Below are positions 32,612-41,253 of a DNA stretch of 64,000 bases, one piece after another. The translations under genes and the position numbers were made by a program. Below the pieces are notes generated by a model. The model was not told where the DNA came from. It did no database searches and saw nothing but the letters and a program-made list of their open reading frames with translations. Each line of letters opens with the position of its first letter. Within the stretch, counting starts at the first letter, position 1. This stretch comes from Streptomyces sp. TLI_053. Lineage in GTDB: Bacteria > Actinomycetota > Actinomycetes > Streptomycetales > Streptomycetaceae. The DNA is taken from the NCBI RefSeq assembly GCF_900105395.1, contig NZ_LT629775.1, positions 1,364,001 through 1,428,000 on the forward strand, given 5' to 3'.

Positions 32612-34231
32612 TCACCCCGGGCACGGTGGTCCCGCCTCCCGGAGCAGCCGTCCGAGGACGGCGACGCCCTCCTCGATCTCGCCCGGTGTGCCGGCCCCGT
32701 ACCCGAGGACCAGTCCCGGCGGGTGCGGCAGCCGGGCGTGCCAGGACAGCGGGTGCACCTTCACCCCGTGGGCCAGCGCCGCCGTCGCGAGCTCGGTGTC
32801 GGTGCAGGGCAGACCGTCGGGGAAGGTGAGCATGAGGTGCAGCCCGGCCGCCGCGCCGTGGACCGCGGCACCGGGCAGGTGGGCGGCGAGGGCGGCCGTC
32901 GTGGCATCGCGTCGGCGCCGGTGGCGGGTGCGCTGCAGCCGGAGGTGGCGCTCCAGGGCGCCCGATTCCATCAGGTGGGCGAGGACCAGCTGCGGGAGTG
33001 CGGCGTTGCCGAGGTCGCTGAGCCGTTTCGCGTCGACCAGGGAATCCCGGTATCGGGCGGGGGCGAGCACCCATCCGGTGCGCAGCGCGGGGGCGAGCAG
33101 CTTGGAGACGCTGCCGAGGTAGACGACCTGCTCGGGGAGGACACCGCGCAGGGCGGGCACGGGCGGGCGGTCGTAGCGGTGTTCGGCGTCGTAGTCGTCC
33201 TCGATCACGAGCCCGCCGTCGGCCGCCCATTGGAGCAGTTCGCGGCGTCGGGCGCCGCCGAGTACGACGCCGGTCGGGAACTGGTGGGCCGGCGTCAGCA
33301 GCACGGCCCGGGCGCCGACGGCGCGCAGCGCGTCCACCCGGATGCCGTCCGCGTCGACGGGGACGGGCGGGGTGGCGGTGATCCGGTGACCGAGGTGCTG
33401 CCGGGTGCCGAGGGAGCCCGGGTCCTCGACGGCGACCACGTCCAGGCCGTCCGCACGCAACACCTCACCGACGAGGGCGAGCGCCTGGGCCGCCCCGGCG
33501 ACGACGAGAACCTCCCCGGGATCGGCGCGGATGCCGCGGTTGCGGGCCAGCCAGTCGGCGACGGCGCGGCGCAGGGCCGGGGTGCCACGCGGGTCGCCGT
33601 AGCCGAAGTCCGGTGCGGCGAGGTCGCGCAGGACGGCGCGTTCGGCGCGCAGCCAGGCGGTACGGGGGAAGGCGGCGAGGTCGGGGACGCCGGGGGTGAG
33701 GTCGATCCGGGCGGGGGCGGTGCGGAGGGAGTCGAAGACGGTCGTGGCGGGTGCGCCGTCGAACGGCGAGGCGGGCGCGGGGGTGGTGCGGGCGGGTCCG
33801 GGGCGGGCGGGTCCGGGGCCGGTACCGGCGGGGTGTGTGCCGGCGGGGCGGGGGGCCGGCGGGCGGGTGGTCGTGGGCCGGGGCGGCGGCACGGTCTCCG
33901 GGGCGAACTGGTCGACCACGACGGTGCCGCCCCGGCCCAGGCCCGCGATCCTCCCCTCCTCGGTGAGGCGGCGGTAGGCCTCGGTCACCACGCCGCGCGA
34001 GACCCGCAGGTCGGCGGCGAGCACCCGGGTGGCGGGCAGCCGGCTGCCGACGGGGAGCCGGCCGTCATCGATCGCCGCCCGGAGCCGGCGCGCCAGCCAG
34101 TCCGCGAGTCCACCGGCGGGCGCCTGCCCGGGGTCGAGCTGGAGAAAGTCCGCACCCGCCGTTCTGGACCTGTCGATCGAATGATCATTGGACCTGTGCA
34201 CCGGTCCATTGTGCCGGGAGGGTGAAGACAT
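32612..34231 (-). CDS. MocR/PdxR-family regulator (GntR helix-turn-helix fused to PLP aminotransferase)
   Basis: 539 aa. An N-terminal GntR winged helix (~45-105; LRAAIDDGRLPVGSRLPATR, VSRGVVTEAYRRL) is followed by a Pro-rich linker and a fold-type I aminotransferase domain (~180-530) with FGYGDPRGTPALR, EDDYDAEHRYD and PLP-lysine SVSK. Such proteins regulate vitamin B6 or amino-acid genes using the PLP domain as sensor. The first ATG (34231) overlaps the divergent methyltransferase ATG as CATG and has a poor ribosome-binding site, so the true start may be the GTG at 34201. The spacer palindromes are probably its operator. Confidence 0.88.
   Translation of the reverse strand: MSSPSRHNGPVHRSNDHSIDRSRTAGADFLQLDPGQAPAGGLADWLARRLRAAIDDGRLPVGSRLPATRVLAADLRVSRGVVTEAYRRLTEEGRIAGLGRGGTVVVDQFAPETVPPPRPTTTRPPAPRPAGTHPAGTGPGPARPGPARTTPAPASPFDGAPATTVFDSLRTAPARIDLTPGVPDLAAFPRTAWLRAERAVLRDLAAPDFGYGDPRGTPALRRAVADWLARNRGIRADPGEVLVVAGAAQALALVGEVLRADGLDVVAVEDPGSLGTRQHLGHRITATPPVPVDADGIRVDALRAVGARAVLLTPAHQFPTGVVLGGARRRELLQWAADGGLVIEDDYDAEHRYDRPPVPALRGVLPEQVVYLGSVSKLLAPALRTGWVLAPARYRDSLVDAKRLSDLGNAALPQLVLAHLMESGALERHLRLQRTRHRRRRDATTAALAAHLPGAAVHGAAAGLHLMLTFPDGLPCTDTELATAALAHGVKVHPLSWHARLPHPPGLVLGYGAGTPGEIEEGVAVLGRLLREAGPPCPG
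34165..34211. promoter_or_regulatory. probable MocR operator region
   Basis: TGGACCTGT occurs as a direct repeat at 34165 and 34189 (24 bp apart). The second copy also forms TGGACC-8 bp-GGTCCA (34189-34208). Between them AATGATCATT (34180-34189) is a perfect 10-bp palindrome. Phased direct and inverted half-sites are typical of MocR-type regulators. Confidence 0.5.
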
Positions 34232-35153
34232 GACGACCACCAGCGCATCGGCCGACACCACCGCGATCGCTTCCCCTTCGGCCCCTTCCCCTGCGGCCCC
34301 TTCCCCTGCGACTCCTTCCCTTTCGACTGCTTCCCCGGCGCACCCCGACCGGGCCTATGTGCACGGCTACTCCCCCGCCGAGGCCCGCCGCCTGGGCGAT
34401 CAGGCCGACAGCCTCGCCGGGCTGCTGCACGCCGGCACGGTGTACCCGCCGGGCAGCAGGGTCCTGGAGGCCGGCTGCGGGGTCGGCGCCCAGACGGTGC
34501 ACCTGCTGGAGTCCAGCCCGGGGCTGCTGCTGACGGCCGCCGACATCTCCGCCGACTCGCTGGCCCGGGCCCGGGCCCGGGTCGCGGAACAGCTGCCGGA
34601 GGCCCAGGTCTCCTGGCACCACGGCGATCTGCACCGACTCCCGTTCCCCGACGGTTCGTTCGACCACCTCTTCCTCTGCTTCGTCCTGGAACACCTCGCC
34701 GACCCGGCGGCCGCGCTGACGGCACTGCGCCGGGTGCTGCGCCCGGGCGGCACCGTCACGGTGATCGAGGGCGACCACGGCTCGGCGTTCTTCCACCCCC
34801 GCGGCGAGGCCGCGCAGCGCGTCGTCGGCCACCTGGTCCGGCTCCAGGCGGACGGCGGCGGGGACGGCCTGATCGGACGGCGGCTGTACCCGCTGCTCAC
34901 CGGGGCCGGGTTCCGCGACGTCTCGGTCGCCCCGCGCACGATGTACGTGGACGGCGGCCGCCCCGAACTGGCCGAGGGGTTCACCCGGCGCACCTTCGTC
35001 GCGATGGTCGAGGCGGTCCGCGCCGACGCGCTCGCGGCCGGCCTCGACACGGCCGACGACTTCGACCGCGGCGTCGCCGAGCTGCGCCGCACGGCCGAGC
35101 CGGACGGGTCGTTCCACTACACGTTCTTCAAGGCGGTGGCGGTCGGTCCGTGA
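34230..35153 (+). CDS. SAM-dependent methyltransferase
   Basis: 307 aa; the ATG at 34230 has a good GGGAGGG upstream. After a Ser/Pro/Ala-rich leader (~40 aa), the class I methyltransferase core shows motif I VLEAGCGVGAQT, an acidic strand TAADIS, GDLHRLPFPDGSFDH and VLEHLADP, followed by RRVLRPGGTVTVIEGDHG. It resembles UbiE/small-molecule methyltransferases. The shared divergent spacer with the MocR regulator suggests it is a MocR target. Substrate unknown. Confidence 0.88.
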   Translation: MTTTSASADTTAIASPSAPSPAAPSPATPSLSTASPAHPDRAYVHGYSPAEARRLGDQADSLAGLLHAGTVYPPGSRVLEAGCGVGAQTVHLLESSPGLLLTAADISADSLARARARVAEQLPEAQVSWHHGDLHRLPFPDGSFDHLFLCFVLEHLADPAAALTALRRVLRPGGTVTVIEGDHGSAFFHPRGEAAQRVVGHLVRLQADGGGDGLIGRRLYPLLTGAGFRDVSVAPRTMYVDGGRPELAEGFTRRTFVAMVEAVRADALAAGLDTADDFDRGVAELRRTAEPDGSFHYTFFKAVAVGP

Positions 35154-35175
35154 CCGGCCGTCGGGTGCGGCCCGA

Positions 35176-35682
35176 TCATTCGGGGTCGTCCCCGAGGGTG
35201 CCGAGGAGGGTGCGCAGGGCGGCGACGAAGTCGGCGGTCCTCGGCTCGTCGAGGTCGCCCAGGATCCGGCGCTCGGTCGCCAGGTGGTCCGGCAGGGCGC
35301 GGTCGATCAGGGCGTAGCCCTCCTCGGTGAGCTCGACCTCGCGGCTCCGGCCGTCGGAACCGCTGGGGGTGCGCGTGACCAGGCCGCGCGCCTCCAGCCG
35401 GTCGAGGCGCTGGCTGATCGCCCCGGAGGTGACCATCGCCGACTGCATCAGCAGGGTCGGGGTGAGCCGGTACGGCGGGCCGCTGCGGCGCAGGGTGGCG
35501 AGCACGTCGAAGGAGGCGAAGTCGAGGTCGTGCCGGGCGAAGGTCTCCTTCAGCTCGGCGTCGACCAGTCGGGACAGCCGCTTGAGGCGGCCGATCACCT
35601 CCATCGGCGAGACATCCAGGTCGGGGCGCTCGGCACCCCACTGCTGCACGATCCGGTCCACATGATCCACGCGGTCTGCCAT
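35176..35682 (-). CDS. MarR-family regulator of the divergent DMT exporter
   Basis: 168 aa. MarR winged helix: LKETFARHDLDFASFDVLAT, recognition region SGAISQRLDRLEARGLVTR, and wing SGSDGRSREVELTEEG. The start ATG is preceded by TAGGGT six bases away, implying a leaderless mRNA. It is paralogous to the MarR gene at 47750-48421 (both begin with an ERPDLDVSP-type segment). Operators with the CTTAGYGSTRAG motif lie in the spacer to the divergent exporter, so it should repress both genes until a ligand binds. Confidence 0.9.
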   Translation of the reverse strand: MADRVDHVDRIVQQWGAERPDLDVSPMEVIGRLKRLSRLVDAELKETFARHDLDFASFDVLATLRRSGPPYRLTPTLLMQSAMVTSGAISQRLDRLEARGLVTRTPSGSDGRSREVELTEEGYALIDRALPDHLATERRILGDLDEPRTADFVAALRTLLGTLGDDPE

Positions 35683-35702
35683 GCCCCCACCCTAAACGAT
35701 GC

Positions 35703-35791
35703 CTTAGCGGTGAGATACCTCACAGCACCCGCCCCTCGGACTGACCTTGCGAAGATGCCTTAGCGCTGAGATATATTGGCTTAGTGCTAAG
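35703..35791. promoter_or_regulatory. MarR operators and leaderless promoter of DMT exporter
   Basis: Three copies of a 12-bp motif: CTTAGCGGTGAG (35703), CTTAGCGCTGAG (35759) and CTTAGTGCTAAG (35780, near-perfect palindrome). The last two are 21 bp apart, about two helical turns. The third overlaps the exporter's GTG start (35784). Promoter: TTGCGA (35747-35752), 19 bp, TATATT (35772-35777), then six bases to GTG. Confidence 0.7.
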
Positions 35792-36731
35792 GAATCGACT
35801 CGCCATCGTGCTGCTGACCGCCCTGGCCCCCGCCATCTGGGGCTCCACCTACCTCGTCACCACCGAACTGCTGCCGCCGGGACGCCCGCTGCTCGCCGGC
35901 GTGCTCCGCGCCCTGCCCGCCGGACTGCTGCTGATCGCCCTCACCCGCCGCCTGCCGACCGGCAGTTGGTGGTGGCGCTCGCTCGTCCTCGGCGCCCTGA
36001 ACATCGGTGCCTTCTTCGCCCTCCTCTTCGTCGCCGCCTACCGTCTTCCCGGCGGGGTCGCCGCCACCGTCGGCGCCGTACAACCGCTGATCGCCGCCGG
36101 CCTGTCGGCCGCCCTGCTCGGCGACCGGCTCTCCCCGCGCACCCTCCTCTCCGGCATAGCCGGGGTGGCCGGCGTCAGCCTGCTCGTCCTGCGTGCCGGC
36201 GCCCAGTTGGACGCCCTCGGCATCGTGGCCGCGCTCGGCGGCGCGGTGGTCATGGCGACCGGCGTCGTCCTCTCCAAGCGCTGGACCTCACCGGCGCCGC
36301 TGCTCGCCACCACCGGATGGCAGCTCACCGCCGGCGGCCTGCTGCTGCTCCCGGTCGCCCTCCTGGTCGAGGGACCGCCCCCGTCCCACCTCACCGGCGC
36401 CAACCTGCTCGGCTACGGCTATCTGAGCCTCATCGGCGCGGCCGTCGCCTACGCGCTCTGGTTCCGCGGCATCCGCGCCCTCCCTCCGACCTCCGTCACC
36501 TTCCTCGGACTGCTCAGCCCCGTGGTCGCCACCGCCCTCGGCTGGCTGGTCCTCGGCCAGGACCTCTCGCCCGTGCAGGCCCTCGGCGCGCTGATCGTGC
36601 TCGGCTCCCTCGTCGCCGCCCAGACCCAGCGCCCGCGCACCCCGTCGAGGACGGTGACGGCCCCGCCCGTCGGCGTACCCTCCGACCACAGCGGTCGACC
36701 GGCCGACGACCGCACCCGCCAGTCCGTCTGA
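35784..36731 (+). CDS. EamA/DMT-superfamily exporter
   Basis: 315 aa, ten hydrophobic segments in two EamA repeats: LAPAIWGSTYLVTTELLPPG and LLAGVLRALPAGLLLIAL in the first, then LLATTGWQLTAGGLLLLPVA and SLIGAAVAYALWFRGIRALP in the second. It probably exports a metabolite or toxic amphipath by proton antiport. The start GTG lies six bases after the -10 box, inside an operator. It is paralogous to the exporter at 46647-47702. It is followed by an SDR gene 66 bp downstream on the same strand, perhaps co-transcribed. Confidence 0.88.
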   Translation: MLRNRLAIVLLTALAPAIWGSTYLVTTELLPPGRPLLAGVLRALPAGLLLIALTRRLPTGSWWWRSLVLGALNIGAFFALLFVAAYRLPGGVAATVGAVQPLIAAGLSAALLGDRLSPRTLLSGIAGVAGVSLLVLRAGAQLDALGIVAALGGAVVMATGVVLSKRWTSPAPLLATTGWQLTAGGLLLLPVALLVEGPPPSHLTGANLLGYGYLSLIGAAVAYALWFRGIRALPPTSVTFLGLLSPVVATALGWLVLGQDLSPVQALGALIVLGSLVAAQTQRPRTPSRTVTAPPVGVPSDHSGRPADDRTRQSV

Positions 36732-36797
36732 CCGAGCGCCCGCGTCACCTCCGTCCCGCCGTTCCGATCCGTTCGACCCACCCGAGGAGAACCGCCC

Positions 36798-37436
36798 ATG
36801 AACATCACCGTCTTCGGCGCCACCGGCAACGTCGGCAGCCGGGTCGTGGCCGAGGCCGTCGCCCGCGGCCACCACGTCACCGCCGTGCTGCGCGACCCGC
36901 ACCGCCCGCACACGCTCCCCGCCACCGTCCGGATCGCCACCGGGGACGCCCGCGACCCCGAGGACGTCCGCCGCCTCGCCGCCGACCAGGACCTGCTGGT
37001 CACGGCCACCCGCCCGGCCCCCGGGCGGGAGGACGAACTGGCCGTCGCCACCAAGGGTCTGCTCGCCGGACTGGCCGGCACCGGCGTCCGACTCCTGGTC
37101 GTCGGCGGCGCCGGAAGCCTCACCGTGCCCGGTGGCGACGGCGTCACCCTCGCCGACTCCCGGGACTTCCCCGCCGCCCTGCTGCCCATCGCCAACGCCT
37201 GCGGCGAGCAGTTCTCCCTCTACCTCGCCGAGACCGAGGTCGACTGGACCTACCTCAGCCCCTCCGCCCTGCTCGCCCCGGGCGAGCGCACCGGACTCTT
37301 CCGGCTCGGCCGCGACGAACTCCTCGTCGCCCCCGACGGCACCTCGACCATCTCCATGGAGGACCTCGCCGTCGCCCTCCTCGACGAGGCCGAGCGGCCC
37401 GCGCACCGCCGCGTCCGCTTCACCGCCGGCTACTGA
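36798..37436 (+). CDS. NAD(P)-binding SDR/NmrA-like protein (YwnB type)
   Basis: 212 aa, ATG with GAGGAG upstream. The N-terminal nucleotide-binding motif FGATGNVGSRVV (GxxGxxG) is followed by GDARDPEDV and a region VVGGAGSLTVPGG, typical of atypical SDR_a5 proteins. YLSPSALLAPGERTGLFRLG matches YwnB-like members. The classical YxxxK catalytic pair is absent, so it may sense redox state or act as a flavin/NADPH reductase. It lies downstream of the DMT exporter and before a strong terminator. Confidence 0.85.
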   Translation: MNITVFGATGNVGSRVVAEAVARGHHVTAVLRDPHRPHTLPATVRIATGDARDPEDVRRLAADQDLLVTATRPAPGREDELAVATKGLLAGLAGTGVRLLVVGGAGSLTVPGGDGVTLADSRDFPAALLPIANACGEQFSLYLAETEVDWTYLSPSALLAPGERTGLFRLGRDELLVAPDGTSTISMEDLAVALLDEAERPAHRRVRFTAGY

Positions 37437-37468
37437 GTGCCGTCCACCAGCATGCCTCCCCCCGCCCG

Positions 37469-37518
37469 CTCCGCCCGAAACACCCCATCACCGACACGGT
37501 GGTGTGTTTCGGGCGGAG
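37469..37518. terminator. strong hairpin terminator
   Basis: CTCCGCCCGAAACAC pairs with GTGTTTCGGGCGGAG (15 bp). An inner CATCACCG/CGGTGGTG stem continues across a small bulge to an ACA loop. It lies 33 bp after the SDR stop. Confidence 0.85.
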
Positions 37519-37670
37519 TCGTGTGACGACACGTCAACTACTGGACGAGGCCGTCACTCCGGAGGACGGCCGGCTGCACCGGGCCACCGGTTCGGGGTGG
37601 TGCAGGCACCACCGGAAAGACGGGTGCGCACCTGATCGACCACGATCGATCCGACCGTCAGGATCGTGCC

Positions 37671-39305
37671 ATGACCACACGAGACCTGACCCGTACCAGC
37701 ACCCCCAGCACAGGTACCTCCGCCACCGGTACCTCCACGACCGGCGCCCCCACCAGCGGAGCCTTGGCCCGCCGCGTCCGCCGAACCGGGCCCGGCCGGC
37801 GCACCGCCGCGCTGCTCACCCTCCTCGCCCTCGCCTCCACCACCGGCACCGCCGGTGCCGTCGCGGCGCCCACCGGGGCGGCCGCCGCCGTCCCCACCCG
37901 CTACGCCCACCAGCAACTCACCTGGCAGACCTGTGCGGAGGAGGCCACGCTGGAGTGCACCACCATGACCGCACCCAGGGACTGGCACCACCCGGGCCGC
38001 GGCCCGGACATCACCGTCGCGGTCTCCCGGCACCGCGCGACCGATCCGGCCCGGCGGATCGGCACCCTGCTCACGGCCGCGGGCGGCCCCGGCGGCGAGG
38101 GGCTGCTCCGCCCGGCCGACCACGTGCGCAACGCACCCGCCCTCGGCGCCTCCTACGACATCATCGGGTTCGACCAGCGCGGCGTCGGCCACAGCACCCG
38201 GGCCGTCTGTCGGACCACCGAGGAGCTCCGCTCCTTCTTCGCCGGGGACTTCCGCGACGACACGCCGGCCGACCGTGCCCGCGTGATCGCCGGCTCCGCC
38301 GCCTTCGCCGCCGACTGCGAGCAGCGCAGCGGCGGCCTGCTGCCCTTCCTGACCACCGAGCAGACCGCCCGGGACATCGACCTGCTGCGCGCCCTCCTCG
38401 GCGAGCGCCGGATCAGCTACTACGGACCCTCCTACGCCACGATGATCGGCGCCTACTACGCGACGCTCTTCCCGCACCGGATCGAGCGGATGGTGCTGGA
38501 CAGCAACATCGGCTTCGACGACACCTGGGAGCGGTTCCAGTCGGGCCAGCCGATGAGCTTCCAGCGGCGCTTCGAGGAGGACTTCCTGCCGTGGCTCGCC
38601 GCCCGCGACGGCGTCTACCACTACGGCACCACCCCCGCCGAGGCGAAGGCCCACTGGGAGGCCCGTCGCGCCGCACTCCACGAGCACCCGATCGTCGACG
38701 GCCGGCTCACCCTCGGCCCGAACCAGCTGGACAACGGCACCATCCAGGGCATCTACCGCGAGAGCAACGGCTTCGCCCAGCTGGCCACCGCGCTGACCGC
38801 ACTCGACGACTGGCCGGGCGCCGACCCGGCCGCCCGCACCACTGCCCGGCGGGTCTTCGGCGACTACCTCGGCCCGGGGTTCCTGGCCGAGTACTTCGCC
38901 GTCACCTGCAGCGACACCCCCTGGGACCGCGACCTCTCCCACTGGGCCGCCCGGGGCACCGAGAACACCGCCCGCTGGCCGCTGGTCGGGGCCCGCACCC
39001 TCGCCTTCGCCGCCGTCTGCGCCTCCTGGCCGACCCCGACCGCGCCCCGGGTCCGGGTCACCGGCGCGGGCCTGCCCCCCACCCTGATGCTCAACTCGGT
39101 GCACGACCCCGCCACGTACTACGAAGCCGCCCTCTCCGCCCACCGAGCCCTGAGCGGCTCCCGCCTGGTGACCGTCACCGGCAACGGCGACCACGGCCAG
39201 TACCCGGGCCCCAATGCCTGCGTCCGCAACGTCGTCGAGTCCTACCTGCTGACCGGCGCGGCCCCCGCCGACGACCTCACCTGCCCCTCCCCCACGACAT
39301 CCTGA
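37671..39305 (+). CDS. secreted alpha/beta hydrolase, S33 tripeptidyl-aminopeptidase type
   Basis: 544 aa with a Thr/Ser-rich start, a signal peptide (TAALLTLLALASTTGTAGAVA) and a mature hydrolase of the Streptomyces SlpE/Tap group. GGPGGEGLL supplies the oxyanion-hole region. The nucleophile elbow is YYGPSYATMIG (usually GGSYGT), the acid is in NSVHDPATYY and the catalytic His in GNGDHGQY. Cys pairs (WQTCAEEATLECTT, PNACVRN..DLTC) match exported S33 peptidases. It probably removes short peptides from secreted proteins or peptide nutrients. It stands alone. Confidence 0.87.
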   Translation: MTTRDLTRTSTPSTGTSATGTSTTGAPTSGALARRVRRTGPGRRTAALLTLLALASTTGTAGAVAAPTGAAAAVPTRYAHQQLTWQTCAEEATLECTTMTAPRDWHHPGRGPDITVAVSRHRATDPARRIGTLLTAAGGPGGEGLLRPADHVRNAPALGASYDIIGFDQRGVGHSTRAVCRTTEELRSFFAGDFRDDTPADRARVIAGSAAFAADCEQRSGGLLPFLTTEQTARDIDLLRALLGERRISYYGPSYATMIGAYYATLFPHRIERMVLDSNIGFDDTWERFQSGQPMSFQRRFEEDFLPWLAARDGVYHYGTTPAEAKAHWEARRAALHEHPIVDGRLTLGPNQLDNGTIQGIYRESNGFAQLATALTALDDWPGADPAARTTARRVFGDYLGPGFLAEYFAVTCSDTPWDRDLSHWAARGTENTARWPLVGARTLAFAAVCASWPTPTAPRVRVTGAGLPPTLMLNSVHDPATYYEAALSAHRALSGSRLVTVTGNGDHGQYPGPNACVRNVVESYLLTGAAPADDLTCPSPTTS

Positions 39306-39476
39306 AGGGCGGGACGCGTGGCACGGCCGACCACGGAACGCCCCGCCGCCGGGTCTCCCCCCGGAGGACCCGGCGACGGCGCGCACGGCGGGTGCGGGCG
39401 GCGGCCCGCCGGTTCAGGGACTCAGGCGCTCAAGGGCGAGCGGCCCGGGCGTCCAGGGGCTGAGGCGATCGGGGAC

Positions 39477-39842
39477 TCAGGGGCGGTCCAGGGTGATGGA
39501 GTTGATCGGGGTGAGGTCGGCGTAGACGCCAGCCTGGGCGGCGATGTCGTAGCCGCAACCCCCGCCGTTGGAGCGGGTGCACAGGTGGGCATGGGCGCCG
39601 CCGGACTGGTTGTTGAGCACCCAGTGCCAGCCGTACTGGTTGTGGAGGTTGTGGGGGCCGTAGCTGTAGAAGACATCGGTCGGCGGCCGGCTGGTGTCGG
39701 AGTCCTGGGGGTAGATGCAGACAGCCCCGTACGGACACCCGTCCCAGGAACCGTCGGCCGCCTGGGCGCCGGAGCTCCCCATCGTGGTGACGGCGGCCGC
39801 CGCGAGGGCGAGCGCGGCGAAGGTGTGCATGATCTTGCGCAT
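39477..39842 (-). CDS. small secreted peptidase-inhibitor I36-like protein
   Basis: 121 aa; the ATG at 39842 has GGGAGAG upstream. A signal peptide (MHTFAALALAAAAVTTMG..AQA) precedes a Cys-rich domain starting WDGCPYGAVCIYP, the signature of the streptomycete I36/beta-gamma-crystallin-like family, and continuing NNQSGGAHAHLC and GCGYDIAAQAG. Family members such as SMI inhibit metalloproteases. Here the function is inferred, but a zinc metallopeptidase gene lies directly upstream on the same strand. Confidence 0.7.
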   Translation of the reverse strand: MRKIMHTFAALALAAAAVTTMGSSGAQAADGSWDGCPYGAVCIYPQDSDTSRPPTDVFYSYGPHNLHNQYGWHWVLNNQSGGAHAHLCTRSNGGGCGYDIAAQAGVYADLTPINSITLDRP

Positions 39843-39921
39843 GGTGGTTCTCTCCCATTTGCCGGTCCGGCCCGGATTCGGCCGGTGTTCAGCAGCGTAG
39901 GAAGCCACCGCCCGCAGCGGT

Positions 39922-39939
39922 CCCTGACATATGACAGGG
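39922..39939. promoter_or_regulatory. palindromic promoter element
   Basis: CCCTGACATATGACAGGG is an 18-bp palindrome with a single mismatched pair (A/A) flanking CATATG, about 80 bp upstream of the I36-like gene. Confidence 0.4.
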
Positions 39940-40031
39940 TGGCGCGGGGCCGGGCCTCACGACACGGAGCGCGCCACCGGCGGCGCACCAGCGGCGGCGC
40001 ACGATGGGCGACGCACGACCGGGAGCACGGG

Positions 40032-40934
40032 TCAGCTCGACGTCGCGAAGGTGTCGCAGCGGGCCGGGTCGCCGAAGCGGTAGCCGGCGGTGAACCAGGC
40101 CTTGCGCTGGTCCGAGGAGCCGTGGGTCCAGGTGTCCGGGTCGATCCGGCCGGTGGACTGCTTCTGGATCCGGTCGTCACCGACGGCCGCCGCCGCGTCC
40201 AGTCCCTGGGCGATGTCCTGATCGGTCAGGGTGCGGATCAGCGGCCGACCGGTGGACGCCTGCGGGGTGGTGGTGGCGTGGTGGGCCCAGACACCGGCGT
40301 AGCAGTCCGCCTGGAGTTCGAGCTTCACCGAGGCGCTGTTGGCACCCTGCCGGTCGCGGCCGACCTTCTGCATGGTGCCGGTCAGGTTCTGGATGTGGTG
40401 TCCGTACTCGTGCGCGACGACATAGGCCTCGGCGAACGGGCCCCCGGAAGCGCCGAAGCGGGTGGCCAGCTCGTCGAAGAAGCCGAGGTCGAAGTAGGCC
40501 CGCCGGTCGGCCGGGCAGTAGAACGGGCCGACCGCCGAGCTCGCCGCGCCGCAGCCGGTGGACACCCGCCCGGTGAACAGGACCGTCTCGGCGGGGCGGT
40601 AGGCCACCCCGGACCGGGGCAACTGACCACCCCAGTAGTCCTGGAGACTGTTGGTGACGGCGACGATCCGGCAGTCCTGACGGCTGTTGGCGTCGGCACC
40701 GGTCCGGCAGACCTGTTGCACCTCACCCGCCGTGGTACCCCGGCCGGACCCGGCGCCCGTGTCTCCTCCGCTGTCGGAGAGCCCGAGGACGCTCGGGTCG
40801 ACACCGAAGAGCACCGCGATCAGGACGGCGATCAGACCGGCCGCACCACCCCCGACAGCGACCTTCCCGCCGGGGATGCGGCGCCGGTCGTCGACCTGCG
40901 AGGTGTCGAGGTCGCCCTGATCGTCGAACTGCAT
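40032..40934 (-). CDS. YpfJ-type neutral zinc metallopeptidase, membrane-anchored
   Basis: 300 aa. An N-terminal cytoplasmic segment [18 protein letters not shown] is followed by one membrane helix ([20 protein letters not shown]). The exterior catalytic domain has [16 protein letters not shown], then [13 protein letters not shown] (HExxH) and [13 protein letters not shown] with the third ligand Glu, the pattern of the YpfJ/PF04228 family. Two Cys (QVCRTG, QDCRIV) may pair. The role is poorly known; the domain faces outward. It lies 190 bp upstream of the possible inhibitor gene on the same strand. Confidence 0.88.
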   Translation of the reverse strand: MQFDDQGDLDTSQVDDRRRIPGGKVAVGGGAAGLIAVLIAVLFGVDPSVLGLSDSGGDTGAGSGRGTTAGEVQQVCRTGADANSRQDCRIVAVTNSLQDYWGGQLPRSGVAYRPAETVLFTGRVSTGCGAASSAVGPFYCPADRRAYFDLGFFDELATRFGASGGPFAEAYVVAHEYGHHIQNLTGTMQKVGRDRQGANSASVKLELQADCYAGVWAHHATTTPQASTGRPLIRTLTDQDIAQGLDAAAAVGDDRIQKQSTGRIDPDTWTHGSSDQRKAWFTAGYRFGDPARCDTFATSS

Positions 40935-41212
40935 GCCTGCCGTCCCTGGTGGTGCCGACGGCGCCCGTAGACGCCGCGCGACCGGCCGCGGCCGCCACGC
41001 CACGCTAACCGCTCACCCGTCACCTCCGAGGAAGGACGCGCAGGTCAGAGGCGGTTCTCCGCCCTCCCCGGGCGGAGCACCGCCGAACGGGCCGAACGGG
41101 CCGAACCGGGCACCGCCACCACCCGCCCACCATCTGCCGACCGCGCGCCCAGCAGCTTCCCACCACCTGCCCACCATCTGCCCACCGCTCGCCCACCACC
41201 AGGCCGACGGTG

Positions 41213-41246
41213 CCGCCGGACCCACCCGTAGGCGGGTCCGGCGGCC
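41213..41246. terminator. hairpin terminator of EF-G paralogue
   Basis: GCCGCCGGACCC (41213-41224) pairs with GGGTCCGGCGGC (41235-41246) around a 10-nt loop, 8 bp past the leftward stop. The spacer 41035-41210 also carries CCCACCATCTGCC and GAACGGGCC repeats. Confidence 0.8.
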
Positions 41247-41253
41247 GACCCGC

